In this document: one piece after another, positions 26,823 to 34,559 of the stretch
How positions within the stretch are numbered: position 1 is the first letter of the stretch
How the letters are laid out: every line of letters begins with the position of its first letter
Assembly (NCBI RefSeq): GCF_003259745.1
Contig: NZ_QLMC01000002.1
Span: 608,272-672,271 of the forward strand
Length of the DNA: 64,000 nucleotides
Direction of reading: 5' to 3'
DNA from: Larkinella arboricola
GTDB lineage: Bacteria; Bacteroidota; Bacteroidia; Cytophagales; Spirosomataceae
Made by a program: the position numbers and the translations under genes
The notes under the pieces: model-generated
Databases searched by the model: none
What the model saw: the letters and a program-made list of their open reading frames with translations, nothing else
Told to the model about the DNA's origin: nothing

Positions 26823-27596
26823 TTATAGTTTGACGGGTTGGTTTACATGCACGGTTTTGAGGGCTTTGACCTTGGAGCCCAGCGCCATCCGGAATTCGAC
26901 CAGTTCCTGGAAGCTTTGCATACAGACTTTCAGCAGCTTCCATTTCAGAATGGAAACCGTGCCGGTCTGGCGTTCCTTGTGAACAATGGGAATATCGAAG
27001 GTTTTCTGACCGGCTTTGCGGGCCATGACCGCCAGAAAAATATTCGGGGCAAAGGGCGCCGGATCGGGGAGTTGCTCCAGAAGCTTCTTGAGGTAAATCC
27101 CGTTGATAAGCCGGAAAGGAATGTTGCTGTCTTTAATATACGTTCCGTAAATCAGGAACAGGCTGTATTTCAAAATTCGGGTGATTACCAGGCGGGCGGG
27201 CGCATCGAAACGAATCTGCCGGTAACCCAGAATAAAGTTCGATTCGTGCCGTTTGGCCCACAATTTGGCGAAGTCGTCGGTAATAAACTGGTCGTCGCTG
27301 TCGGTTTGGAAAACGTATTCGGAACCCAGCGTGACGGCGTGGCGGTAACCCCGTACCACCGCATTACCGTGACCACCATTCGGCGTATGTACCACCTCCA
27401 GTTTGTTGGGGTATTTAGGCTTCAATGAGTCTAAAATCGCGCCCGTACGGTCTTTGGAACCGTCGTTGATAACGATCAGGCGGGTGCTTTCAGTAGGAAA
27501 TTGCCGGTTCAGCAGGTCGACCCAGTTTTCTACAACCTCGTGGATGCATTCTTCCTCGTTGTAGGCCGGCATGACAATCGATAGTAACAGACTCAT
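26823..27596 (-). CDS. Family 2 glycosyltransferase, dolichol-phosphate-mannose-synthase-like
   Basis: A 257-residue GT2 without TM helices. Motifs are SIVMPAYNEEECIHEVV, LIVINDGSKDRTG, HGNAVVRGYRHA and the metal site FQTDSDDQF; the C-terminal half has HKERQTGTVS. It is closest in style to polyprenyl-phosphate sugar transferases, which load a sugar onto a lipid carrier for use by periplasmic GT-C enzymes. One such GT-C-like protein is encoded at 34560-36344. A -7 promoter element lies 84 bases upstream, so the gene probably has its own transcript. Donor sugar unknown. Confidence 0.9.
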   Translation of the reverse strand: MSLLLSIVMPAYNEEECIHEVVENWVDLLNRQFPTESTRLIVINDGSKDRTGAILDSLKPKYPNKLEVVHTPNGGHGNAVVRGYRHAVTLGSEYVFQTDSDDQFITDDFAKLWAKRHESNFILGYRQIRFDAPARLVITRILKYSLFLIYGTYIKDSNIPFRLINGIYLKKLLEQLPDPAPFAPNIFLAVMARKAGQKTFDIPIVHKERQTGTVSILKWKLLKVCMQSFQELVEFRMALGSKVKALKTVHVNQPVKL

Positions 27597-27679
27597 TGAT
27601 CAGTAGGAGGTGGATAAAGGCAATAACGTTGAAGTACAGAAGATTGTTCGTATTGCCGGTTCGACAACTTCTTTGTTGA

Positions 27680-27687
27680 CAAAGATA
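27680..27687 (-). promoter_or_regulatory. Putative -7 promoter element of the GT2 at 26823-27596
   Basis: TATCTTTG on the minus strand, an exact match to the strong Bacteroidota -7 form, 84 bases before the ATG at 27596. It lies in the 160-base gap after the acyltransferase gene. Confidence 0.5.
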
Positions 27688-27756
27688 CAAAAATCGGGGT
27701 AATGATTTTTCGGACCTCTCATTTTCATTTATTCAATGGGCCGCCGGTGCCTGAAG

Positions 27757-28887
27757 CTAGTACGCAAACCGCTCTTTCAGACCATTAATGGGCTTCTCGA
27801 TCACATACCAGGAGACGGTTGCGACGGCCACCGTAATGCCGTAGAAAAACAGAACCATGCTTAACGGTTCCAGAGCGGTGTCGGCCAGAAAAGGCAGTTC
27901 CCGCAGCAGCCGGTTCCAGGCCCGAACGGTGATGTAATTGGCGGGCGTGTGGTAAAAATTGAAAACCAGGTTATGAAATAAATACAAACCGTAGCTAATG
28001 CGGCCCAGGTAACTGCTGATGGGGTGTTCCAGGATGTATTTCATAAAGCCCTGGTAGCCAATAACCCCTTTGCCGATGACAAAAAAGCAGAACAGGGAGG
28101 TGAAAAAGCGGTCGAAAACGTCCGTGAAAACATTGCGAGCCGGTGAGGTCGTCATCATCAGGTAAACGTTCAGGGCGTATAGCCCCAGACTGACCAGCAG
28201 CAGACCCGTGTTTCCGGCCACTTTTGTAAACTGCTCCCGCCGAAAAACCATCAGATAAGCCAGCACCCCGCCCAGCCCGAAGGCATCCAGACAGGTAGGC
28301 ATCAGCACGAACTGTACCATCCAGGGTGCCTGGGTTGCATACAGGTACAGCCGGACCAGAAACGAAATAACAATCAGTGTAATGAGCAGTGCCGGAATCC
28401 GGCGGGTCGGGATAAAGAGAATCAGAAACGGGAAAAAAATGTAATACTGCTCCTCGACGGCCAGCGACCAGAGGTGATCCAGCGCCCCAAACCACGTTTG
28501 ATGAATAATGATCCAGAAATTCTGGGTGTAGGTCAGAAACCAGGGGAGGTATTCGCGGGCGGCCTGAAAACCGATCAGAGCCAGCACCACTAACGTTAGG
28601 TAATAAATGGGGAAAATGCGCAGACTCCGGCGGATGTAAAACTGCCGCAGTGAATGACCGTGCGAACGCTGTAGCCGGTCGTCGGTTAATTTACTGTGAA
28701 TCAGGATGCGGGTGATCAGAAAGCCGCTCAGGACAAAAAACAGGTTAACGCCAAAGTACCCCAGCGGCAGATGAACCCGTTCGCCCATCCAGTGGTCGAT
28801 CATCACCAGCGTGACGGCCAGAAAACGCAGGCCGTCCAACTGAACCAGGTAATTTTTTTCTTTATGAATTGTTTCGGTTGCGAGCAT
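27757..28887 (-). CDS. Acyltransferase family 3 membrane protein
   Basis: A 376-residue integral membrane acyltransferase with about ten TM helices. Signature regions are LVQLDGLRFLAVTLVMIDHWM (the conserved Arg and His of the family) and GYFGVNLFFVLSGFLITRIL, with SLRIFPIYYLTL and SLAVEEQYYIFFP following. Members transfer acetyl or other acyl groups from the cytoplasm to sugars of O-antigen, exopolysaccharide or peptidoglycan. It starts one base after the stop of the polytopic protein upstream, so the two are translationally linked. Together with the SGNH protein at 22916 it may acetylate the glycan of this locus. Confidence 0.92.
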   Translation of the reverse strand: MLATETIHKEKNYLVQLDGLRFLAVTLVMIDHWMGERVHLPLGYFGVNLFFVLSGFLITRILIHSKLTDDRLQRSHGHSLRQFYIRRSLRIFPIYYLTLVVLALIGFQAAREYLPWFLTYTQNFWIIIHQTWFGALDHLWSLAVEEQYYIFFPFLILFIPTRRIPALLITLIVISFLVRLYLYATQAPWMVQFVLMPTCLDAFGLGGVLAYLMVFRREQFTKVAGNTGLLLVSLGLYALNVYLMMTTSPARNVFTDVFDRFFTSLFCFFVIGKGVIGYQGFMKYILEHPISSYLGRISYGLYLFHNLVFNFYHTPANYITVRAWNRLLRELPFLADTALEPLSMVLFFYGITVAVATVSWYVIEKPINGLKERFAY

Positions 28888-28888
28888 A

Positions 28889-30589
28889 CTACCAATTCTT
28901 TTTAAACGGGGTGGCGGTCTGGCCCGATGCCGTTACCTGCCGACCGGTGGAATAAAACTGCCACTCATTACCGGGTTTGATGGCCAGCAGCAGCAGGTCG
29001 TAGGTTCCGGCATCCAGTTCATTCTCGGGAATCTGGGCCGTAAAACCGGGGCCAAACGTGTGCCGGGGTTGCAGCCAGCGCCGACGGCTTCCGGACAGGT
29101 TCTGGCGGGTGGCAAACAGGTACGTCCGGCGGGGCGACCGCGCCACCAGATACGCCCCTTCGTCGCGAATACCGAGTACCGGAAATGAATCCAGGCGGGC
29201 CACGTACTCGTCGTTGGCTTTAAATACCGTATCCAGCCGGGCCGTTGGCAGGCTTTGCGGAATCTGATACAGGCGCGACACGGATGCGTCGTAAAAAGCC
29301 GGGGCGTTGTTGATCAGTTTCCGGGTCTGTGCATCAACCGTAGAAACCGGTGTGGGTTGCGTGTAGGACCAGTTAAACTGGCTGGTGGTTAGGTACTTCC
29401 GCAGGTAGACGGATTCGTCGAGGTAGGTGGTATACGAGAAAAAAGCAAGCAGAAAACTGAAACCCGACGCCAGACCCGCCCGAATCCGGCGCTGCGAAGG
29501 ACGGCTTTGGGAAATCCAGTACGTGAATAGCAACGACAGCAGCGTGAGCGAATAGATTTTGTAGCGGCTGGTGGTCAGGGTCGCCAGACCGAAGCCAACG
29601 CGGTTTAATGCAACAACCAATCCCGACCCGACCACGAAGGCGGCTGTTCCGAGAAAGAAGATCTGCCAGCCGGAAAGTTTAGGACCAAACAGGTGCTGCT
29701 TCAGAAAAAGGATGCTGAGCAGGGCCGTAACCCCAAGTAGCACAGCGCCCAATACCGTACAACTCAGCAGGAAGTTTTGAAACGGGAGGGCCTCGGCTGC
29801 TGCTCCGTTAAACAGTAGCCAGCCGTGAAACTTTTGCAGCAGCGTTCCCGAATCGACCGGGTTGCCCGGCGGTTTTTCGTAGTACAGAAAGTAAAGCCGG
29901 AAGGAAACGGCCAGAGCCGCCAGCCAGCGCATGACACCCGCGTAATCCTGCCGCAAGAAGAGCAGCATCAGCCCAACGGGCCAGATCAGCAACCCGTTGC
30001 CGCTGGTGATGGTGGCAACTACCGCCAGACCAATGGCCGTCCAGCCCACCCGGTTTTTAAACGCCAGGGCGTAAAAGGTGGCCAGGGCCAGCGCCACGAC
30101 GGTAAAGTTTTGCAGGGACGCCATCGCCCAGAACATATTCTCCCACTGCGAGAGGTTAAACAGCAACAGCGCGACCGGCAAGGCCATCCAAACCGCTGCC
30201 CCCGTTTTTTGTAACGCCCTGACGAAAACCGCTAACAGCAAAACCAGGCTCAGATTGCCTACCACCATCAGGTGAATGTAGTTGAGCTTACCGGTCAGGT
30301 TGTAATCCAGCCAGGTGATGATTCGGTCGTAAACGATGCGGTGTTCGTTGTGCTGCCGGAAAAATTCGTATACCCACTCGTGAACCGATCCGGCTTTCTC
30401 CAGATTAAGCAAAAAAGCTTTTAAGGTATGATCTTCGAATTTTGGAATGTTGATGGCGTAGCGACTAAACACCCAGCCATAGACCAGAATCGGGACAAGC
30501 AACACCAGCCCACCCAACACGATCGACCGTCGGGAAGTTACTGTTGATTCACTATCCGTAACCGAAACTGACGCTGTTTTCGAGTCCAT
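28889..30589 (-). CDS. Polytopic membrane protein, unknown function, glycan locus
   Basis: A 566-residue protein with about ten to eleven TM helices in residues 25-410, then a soluble C-terminal domain of about 150 residues. The first extracytoplasmic loop after TM1 contains FEDHTLKAFLLNLEK and RQHNEHRIVYDRI, and the topology resembles GT-C glycosyltransferases (acidic residue in the first loop, beta-rich C-terminal domain). I cannot name a family. It starts 70 bases after the transketolase C-half and abuts the acyltransferase gene. A GT-C transferase or glycan polymerase role is a reasonable but unproven guess. Confidence 0.75.
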   Translation of the reverse strand: MDSKTASVSVTDSESTVTSRRSIVLGGLVLLVPILVYGWVFSRYAINIPKFEDHTLKAFLLNLEKAGSVHEWVYEFFRQHNEHRIVYDRIITWLDYNLTGKLNYIHLMVVGNLSLVLLLAVFVRALQKTGAAVWMALPVALLLFNLSQWENMFWAMASLQNFTVVALALATFYALAFKNRVGWTAIGLAVVATITSGNGLLIWPVGLMLLFLRQDYAGVMRWLAALAVSFRLYFLYYEKPPGNPVDSGTLLQKFHGWLLFNGAAAEALPFQNFLLSCTVLGAVLLGVTALLSILFLKQHLFGPKLSGWQIFFLGTAAFVVGSGLVVALNRVGFGLATLTTSRYKIYSLTLLSLLFTYWISQSRPSQRRIRAGLASGFSFLLAFFSYTTYLDESVYLRKYLTTSQFNWSYTQPTPVSTVDAQTRKLINNAPAFYDASVSRLYQIPQSLPTARLDTVFKANDEYVARLDSFPVLGIRDEGAYLVARSPRRTYLFATRQNLSGSRRRWLQPRHTFGPGFTAQIPENELDAGTYDLLLLAIKPGNEWQFYSTGRQVTASGQTATPFKKNW

Positions 30590-30659
30590 ATGACTCCGCT
30601 TACCTCTAAATTTCTCTGTTTATCTCCGCGAAATAACGCTTCTCCTCAACGAGCCTTTT

Positions 30660-31571
30660 CTACAAAAAAGCCGTCAGTTTTTCCTGAATGGAAGCCGCAT
30701 CCAGCCCCGATAGCTGCTGGTGAAAACTCTGATCGCCATACACTCCGCCGGGATACCCCTGGGCCGACAAACTCACGAACTGCCGGAACGACAGCCCGTT
30801 TTCCAGCAGTTTAACCGAAAGCTGCTGCGCCAGTCCGCCGATGCTGACGTGTTCTTCCACCACCAGTAGATTCTGCGATTCGGCCCACTGCTTACCCAGG
30901 CTCGCGGGCAGGTCGAGTGGCAGGTTTAAAGCCGTGTAAACATCAAATTGATTGCCGAGCACGTCGGAGGTTTGCAGGGCTTTCAGGACGTTGGCTGCGA
31001 CCGGCCCCAGTGCCACGACGGTTCCTTTCGGATTGGCGCTGCTAACCACTTTCTTGAATGAACCGCTGGTTTCGCTGCCTTCCGGGGTTTTCGGACCGGC
31101 CCCCAGCCGCAGGTACGCCGGACGACCTTCCGCTACGATAGCATCGACAAACGGATCGATTTCGTCGGCAAAGGCCGGAATCCAGGTTTTGACGTTCTGC
31201 AAACCACTCAGGCAGGCCAGGTCTTCGATAGCGTGGTGGGTGGACCCCATAATGCCGTACCCGTAGCCACCGCCGTTTCCGACCATGAAAACCGGCAGGT
31301 TGTGCAGACAAACGTCATTGCGAAACTGCTCCAGACAGCGGTAGACCGCAAACGGTGCGATGCTGTAACAGAACACTTTATATCCTTTGTAGGCCATCCC
31401 CGCAGCCACCCCGACCATGTTCTGTTCGGCGACGCCCGCGTTGATGAAGCGTGGCCCCATGATGGTGGCTACGTTTTCGAGGGCGTTGTAGCCCAGATCG
31501 CCCGTGATGAAGATGATGCGCTCATCCTGCGCGGCAATGCGTTCAATGGCAGCTGAAAATTCTTTACGCAT
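30660..31571 (-). CDS. Transketolase, C-terminal subunit (split transketolase)
   Basis: A 303-residue protein equal to the pyrimidine-binding and C-terminal domains of transketolase. The catalytic Glu region is INAGVAEQNMVGVAAGMAY; FITGDLGYNALE, GYGIMGSTHHAIEDLA and the C-terminal LLVVEEHVSIGGLAQQ are also family features. I chose the ATG at 31571 (MRKEFSAAIERI), since the longer frame from 31610 begins inside the repeat element. It must pair with the N-terminal subunit at 33740-34558 to form the thiamine-diphosphate site. The two halves are separated by the epimerase-GT2 gene. In glycan loci such pairs may make unusual ketoses rather than serve the pentose pathway. Confidence 0.92.
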   Translation of the reverse strand: MRKEFSAAIERIAAQDERIIFITGDLGYNALENVATIMGPRFINAGVAEQNMVGVAAGMAYKGYKVFCYSIAPFAVYRCLEQFRNDVCLHNLPVFMVGNGGGYGYGIMGSTHHAIEDLACLSGLQNVKTWIPAFADEIDPFVDAIVAEGRPAYLRLGAGPKTPEGSETSGSFKKVVSSANPKGTVVALGPVAANVLKALQTSDVLGNQFDVYTALNLPLDLPASLGKQWAESQNLLVVEEHVSIGGLAQQLSVKLLENGLSFRQFVSLSAQGYPGGVYGDQSFHQQLSGLDAASIQEKLTAFL

Positions 31572-31605
31572 GAATTCTTCGGTGTGTTTTGTTTTTAAGA
31601 GTTGT

Positions 31606-31684
31606 AACACAGGGTTTATCAGAGGGCATCAGAGTTAATCAAAGACGCTCTGATAAACCCTGATAAACTCTGATGCCCTCTGTG
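31606..31684. repeat. Intergenic inverted repeat with short internal periodicity
   Basis: Arms 31620-31636 (CAGAGGGCATCAGAGTT) and 31666-31682 are exact complements over 17 bases, extended by four pairs past one mismatch. The core word TTTATCAGA/TCTGATAAA recurs four to five times within the element (for example 31615-31623, 31649-31657, 31660-31672). It fills the gap between the epimerase-GT2 fusion and the transketolase C-half. It could be a REP-like element, an mRNA-stabilising stem or an attenuator within the operon. Confidence 0.7.
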
Positions 31685-31703
31685 CTATAACTCCAGACAA
31701 CCC

Positions 31704-33701
31704 TTATTTCGTTTTTCTCGCTTCCACCAGCGCCCGGATTTCGGATGCGGTTTTATAGAGCTGCTCGCCCTTGCGGACTTTGGTTCGGATGAACTTGGGT
31801 CGTTTCTTGGTTTCTTCGAAAATCTTGCTGATGTATTCCCCCAAAAACGAAATGCCCAGCAGGTTAATACCGCCAAACAGCATCACCAGAACGATAACCG
31901 TTGACAAACCGGCGGGCGTGTTCGGGAAAATCAGGAATTTGGCCAGGATCTGCCAGACAATGCCCAGCAGCGATAAACCCGTCAGAATAAAGCCCGCGTA
32001 GGACATCAGTTCGAGCGGAGCAAAGCTGAAGGAGAAAATGGCCTTCTTGGCCCACCAGATGTTTTTGGTCCAGTTGTTGGTCGAAACGCCGAACATCCGT
32101 TCCGGGCGGACGTAATCCACCCCGGTTTGCTTGAAACCAACCCAGGCCCGCAGTCCGCGCAGGAATTGCTCGGTTTCGGGCAGGGCCACCAGTTCGCGCA
32201 CCACCTTCTGATCGATCATCGAAAAGTCACCCGCATCGACCGGGATGTTGATGTACGACATTTTCTTGAACAACCGGTAGAACGTCCGGTAAAAGAAATG
32301 GACGTGGGCCGGCATTTCGCGCTGCACCCGCACGCCGTACGTTACATCGTACCCCTGCTGCCATTTTTCGTAAAACTGCGGAATAATTTCGGGCGGGTCC
32401 TGCAAATCGCCGTCCATCAGCACCACGGCATCGCCCGTCGAGATTTCCATCCCGCTCAGAAACGCCGACTGCGACCCGAAATTCCGCGAATGTGTGATTC
32501 CGATGACGTTCGGATCTTTCGCGCAAATACCGTCGATCACTTCCTCCTGGTTGTCCGGCGAGTTGTCATTAACAAAAATAATCTCGTACCGGACCTTCAT
32601 CTCGTTGAACGTTTTGACCAGCCGTTCGTACATGATGGGGATGGCCTGCGCGTCCTTGTAACAGGCAATGATGGCCGTAATGACGGGGTTGAGCGTCGGG
32701 TTAGCAAAAGCCGGAAGCACGCGCTCGGCGTACTGATGCTCAACCTGCCAGTCGGCGGTTTTCTGCAACCCTACCGTCAGGGGTGTGCGGGCCTGCCAAT
32801 CGAGGTCGGCGTTGGCCGCTACGGGGTCGCCATACCAGTCGCTGAGGTCCCACTGGCGGTTGCCCATGCTGCCCCAGACCGGCTCTACCGCCAGATTGAA
32901 AGTGGTACGGGTTTCGTCTACCAGTTCGCGCATGGTGGTTTTCCGACCCGTGGCAATGTTGTACGACCGTCCGCTGATGGTTTTATCGACTTTCAGAGCC
33001 GCCTGCACGAACGCTTCCACGCAGTCGTCGATGTAGACAAAATCGCGGCTGATGTCGGGCGAAACCAGCGGGGGGAGCGTTCCTTTTTGGGCTTCTTCCA
33101 CCAGCCGGGGAATGAGCCGGTCGGGTTCTTCCCAGCCGCCGTAGATCGAGTAAAGCCGCAAATTCAGGGTTTTTAGGCCGTGAACGCGGGCGTAAAATTC
33201 GAGCAGATAAGCCGCCGAAACTTTCGATACGGCGTAGTGGCTATTGGGCTCGACGCGGTCGGTTTCTTTGGGCGCTGTGCAGTTAAAACCGTATTCCGAA
33301 CTGCTTCCGGCGTGGATGTACACGGTTTCGGAAGTGCAGTTTTCCAGAATGTTAACCGTGCCGTTGACGTTGGTTTCGTAGGTCAGGTTGACGTTTTTCT
33401 GCTTGCTGTAGGCACCGTAAGCCGCCAGGTTGAAAATCGTGCGGGGCTGGTGGCGAGCAAAAACTTCCTGTACCGATTTATGGGAAAGAATATCGCAGTG
33501 GATGATGTTTTCGGCCGGAACGTTCAGCAGTTTTAGTCGCCAGGCTTTGGTGGCGTCGTGGGTCAGCGCGTAACAATCTTTCCGAAGCTGGAAAATCTGA
33601 TTGAATAAATTGGCACCGATAAAGCCGCTGGCTCCGAAAACAAAAATGGGGCCTTTGAGTTGCAGGATGCTATCCCGGTACGGTAGGATCTGGTTAGACA
33701 T
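31704..33701 (-). CDS. Fusion of NAD-dependent sugar epimerase/dehydratase and family 2 glycosyltransferase
   Basis: A 665-residue two-domain protein. Residues 1 to about 325 are an extended SDR: FVFGASGFIG (23-29 glycine motif), AGSSSEYG, the catalytic YAVSK (156-160) and SIYGGWEEPDRLIP. Residues about 338-665 are a GT2 of the GtrB/ArnC type: ITAIIACYKDAQAIPIMYE, IIFVNDNSPDNQ, VVLMDGDLQDPPE (DxD near 430-435), then two C-terminal TM helices (about 565-590 and 605-630). The join at about 326-337 is short. It probably converts a nucleotide sugar and transfers it to a polyprenyl carrier. It sits between the two transketolase halves, which suggests a shared pathway. Confidence 0.93.
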   Translation of the reverse strand: MSNQILPYRDSILQLKGPIFVFGASGFIGANLFNQIFQLRKDCYALTHDATKAWRLKLLNVPAENIIHCDILSHKSVQEVFARHQPRTIFNLAAYGAYSKQKNVNLTYETNVNGTVNILENCTSETVYIHAGSSSEYGFNCTAPKETDRVEPNSHYAVSKVSAAYLLEFYARVHGLKTLNLRLYSIYGGWEEPDRLIPRLVEEAQKGTLPPLVSPDISRDFVYIDDCVEAFVQAALKVDKTISGRSYNIATGRKTTMRELVDETRTTFNLAVEPVWGSMGNRQWDLSDWYGDPVAANADLDWQARTPLTVGLQKTADWQVEHQYAERVLPAFANPTLNPVITAIIACYKDAQAIPIMYERLVKTFNEMKVRYEIIFVNDNSPDNQEEVIDGICAKDPNVIGITHSRNFGSQSAFLSGMEISTGDAVVLMDGDLQDPPEIIPQFYEKWQQGYDVTYGVRVQREMPAHVHFFYRTFYRLFKKMSYINIPVDAGDFSMIDQKVVRELVALPETEQFLRGLRAWVGFKQTGVDYVRPERMFGVSTNNWTKNIWWAKKAIFSFSFAPLELMSYAGFILTGLSLLGIVWQILAKFLIFPNTPAGLSTVIVLVMLFGGINLLGISFLGEYISKIFEETKKRPKFIRTKVRKGEQLYKTASEIRALVEARKTK

Positions 33702-33739
33702 TCGTTATTAAATAGTGTGAATCGGACCTTGGCGGTCGG

Positions 33740-34558
33740 CTAAGCGGTAAGATACCGGTCGTGGATGTCGGCTTTGGCCTGCTCGTAGAGGTCGGCGTTC
33801 ATGGGCAGGTAATGCCATTCGAGCCGGTTTTCCATGTACGAAACGCCTTTGCCTTTCACGGTATGCGCAATGATCACTTTGGGTTTGCCGTTGGTTTGCA
33901 GCCGCAGGGTGTCAACGGTAGCCGCTAACGCTTCGATGTCATGCCCGTCGGCCTCCACAACCTCGAAGCCAATCGCCTGCCATTTAGCCACGTCGGCGGT
34001 GTCGCCAAACACATCGGCGGTGGGCCCGAATCCCTGCAAACCGTTTTTGTCGATCAGCATCACCAGATTGTCCAGCCCCTGCTGAATGGCGTAGTGGGCG
34101 GCTTCCCAGGTGGTCCCTTCGTTGGTTTCGCCATCCGAAAGCAGGACATACACCGCTTGTTGGTTGCCCAGTAATTTATTCGCGTGGGCGATGCCCGCAG
34201 CAATGGGCAGACCGTGGCCGAGCGAACCGGTGGCAAACGGGATTCCCTTGTGCTGGTTGGGGGCGGGATGGGCGGGCAATGTGGTTCCGTTTTTATAAAA
34301 CGTTTGCAATTGGTCGTCCGAGATTTCGCCCAGGTGATTAAGACAGACGTACAATGCCCCGGCAGCGTGGCCTTTCGACAGAATAAACGTATCGTCTGGC
34401 TGTTTGCGAAGAATCAGCGTTGCAATCATCAGATCCAGGCAACTCAGCGAACAGCCGATGTGCCCGGCATGGGCCATATTGTACAATTCCAGTACCTTCA
34501 GCCGGAGTTGGCCACTGAGGGTTGTTAGATCGTTCGTAGTTGTTGCCGGTGAAGTCAT
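33740..34558 (-). CDS. Transketolase, N-terminal subunit (split transketolase)
   Basis: A 272-residue protein equal to the diphosphate-binding domain of transketolase. Motifs are AHAGHIGCSLSCLDLM, LSKGHAAGALY, ATGSLGHGLPIAAGIA and the thiamine-diphosphate/metal motif SDGETNEGTTWEAA...IDKNGLQGFG. I chose the ATG at 34558 (MTSPATTT), which starts one base after the stop of the GT-C-like gene; the longer frame begins inside that gene. It needs the C-terminal subunit at 30660-31571. The fusion gene between them begins 38 bases downstream, so N-half, fusion and C-half are probably one transcript. Confidence 0.93.
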   Translation of the reverse strand: MTSPATTTNDLTTLSGQLRLKVLELYNMAHAGHIGCSLSCLDLMIATLILRKQPDDTFILSKGHAAGALYVCLNHLGEISDDQLQTFYKNGTTLPAHPAPNQHKGIPFATGSLGHGLPIAAGIAHANKLLGNQQAVYVLLSDGETNEGTTWEAAHYAIQQGLDNLVMLIDKNGLQGFGPTADVFGDTADVAKWQAIGFEVVEADGHDIEALAATVDTLRLQTNGKPKVIIAHTVKGKGVSYMENRLEWHYLPMNADLYEQAKADIHDRYLTA

Positions 34559-34559
34559 T

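Noticed and set aside
31606-31684. CRISPR-like repeat
   Set aside because: The repeated word is about 9-10 bases, occurs in both orientations and has no spacer pattern or cas genes nearby.
32127-33176. 349-codon plus-strand frame opposite the epimerase-GT2 fusion
   Set aside because: The minus-strand protein shows all family motifs in both domains; the plus-strand product is unrecognisable and basic.
33702-33739. Frameshift splitting an ordinary transketolase
   Set aside because: The two halves are separated by about 2 kb containing a full unrelated gene, each has its own start, and split transketolases are a known arrangement.
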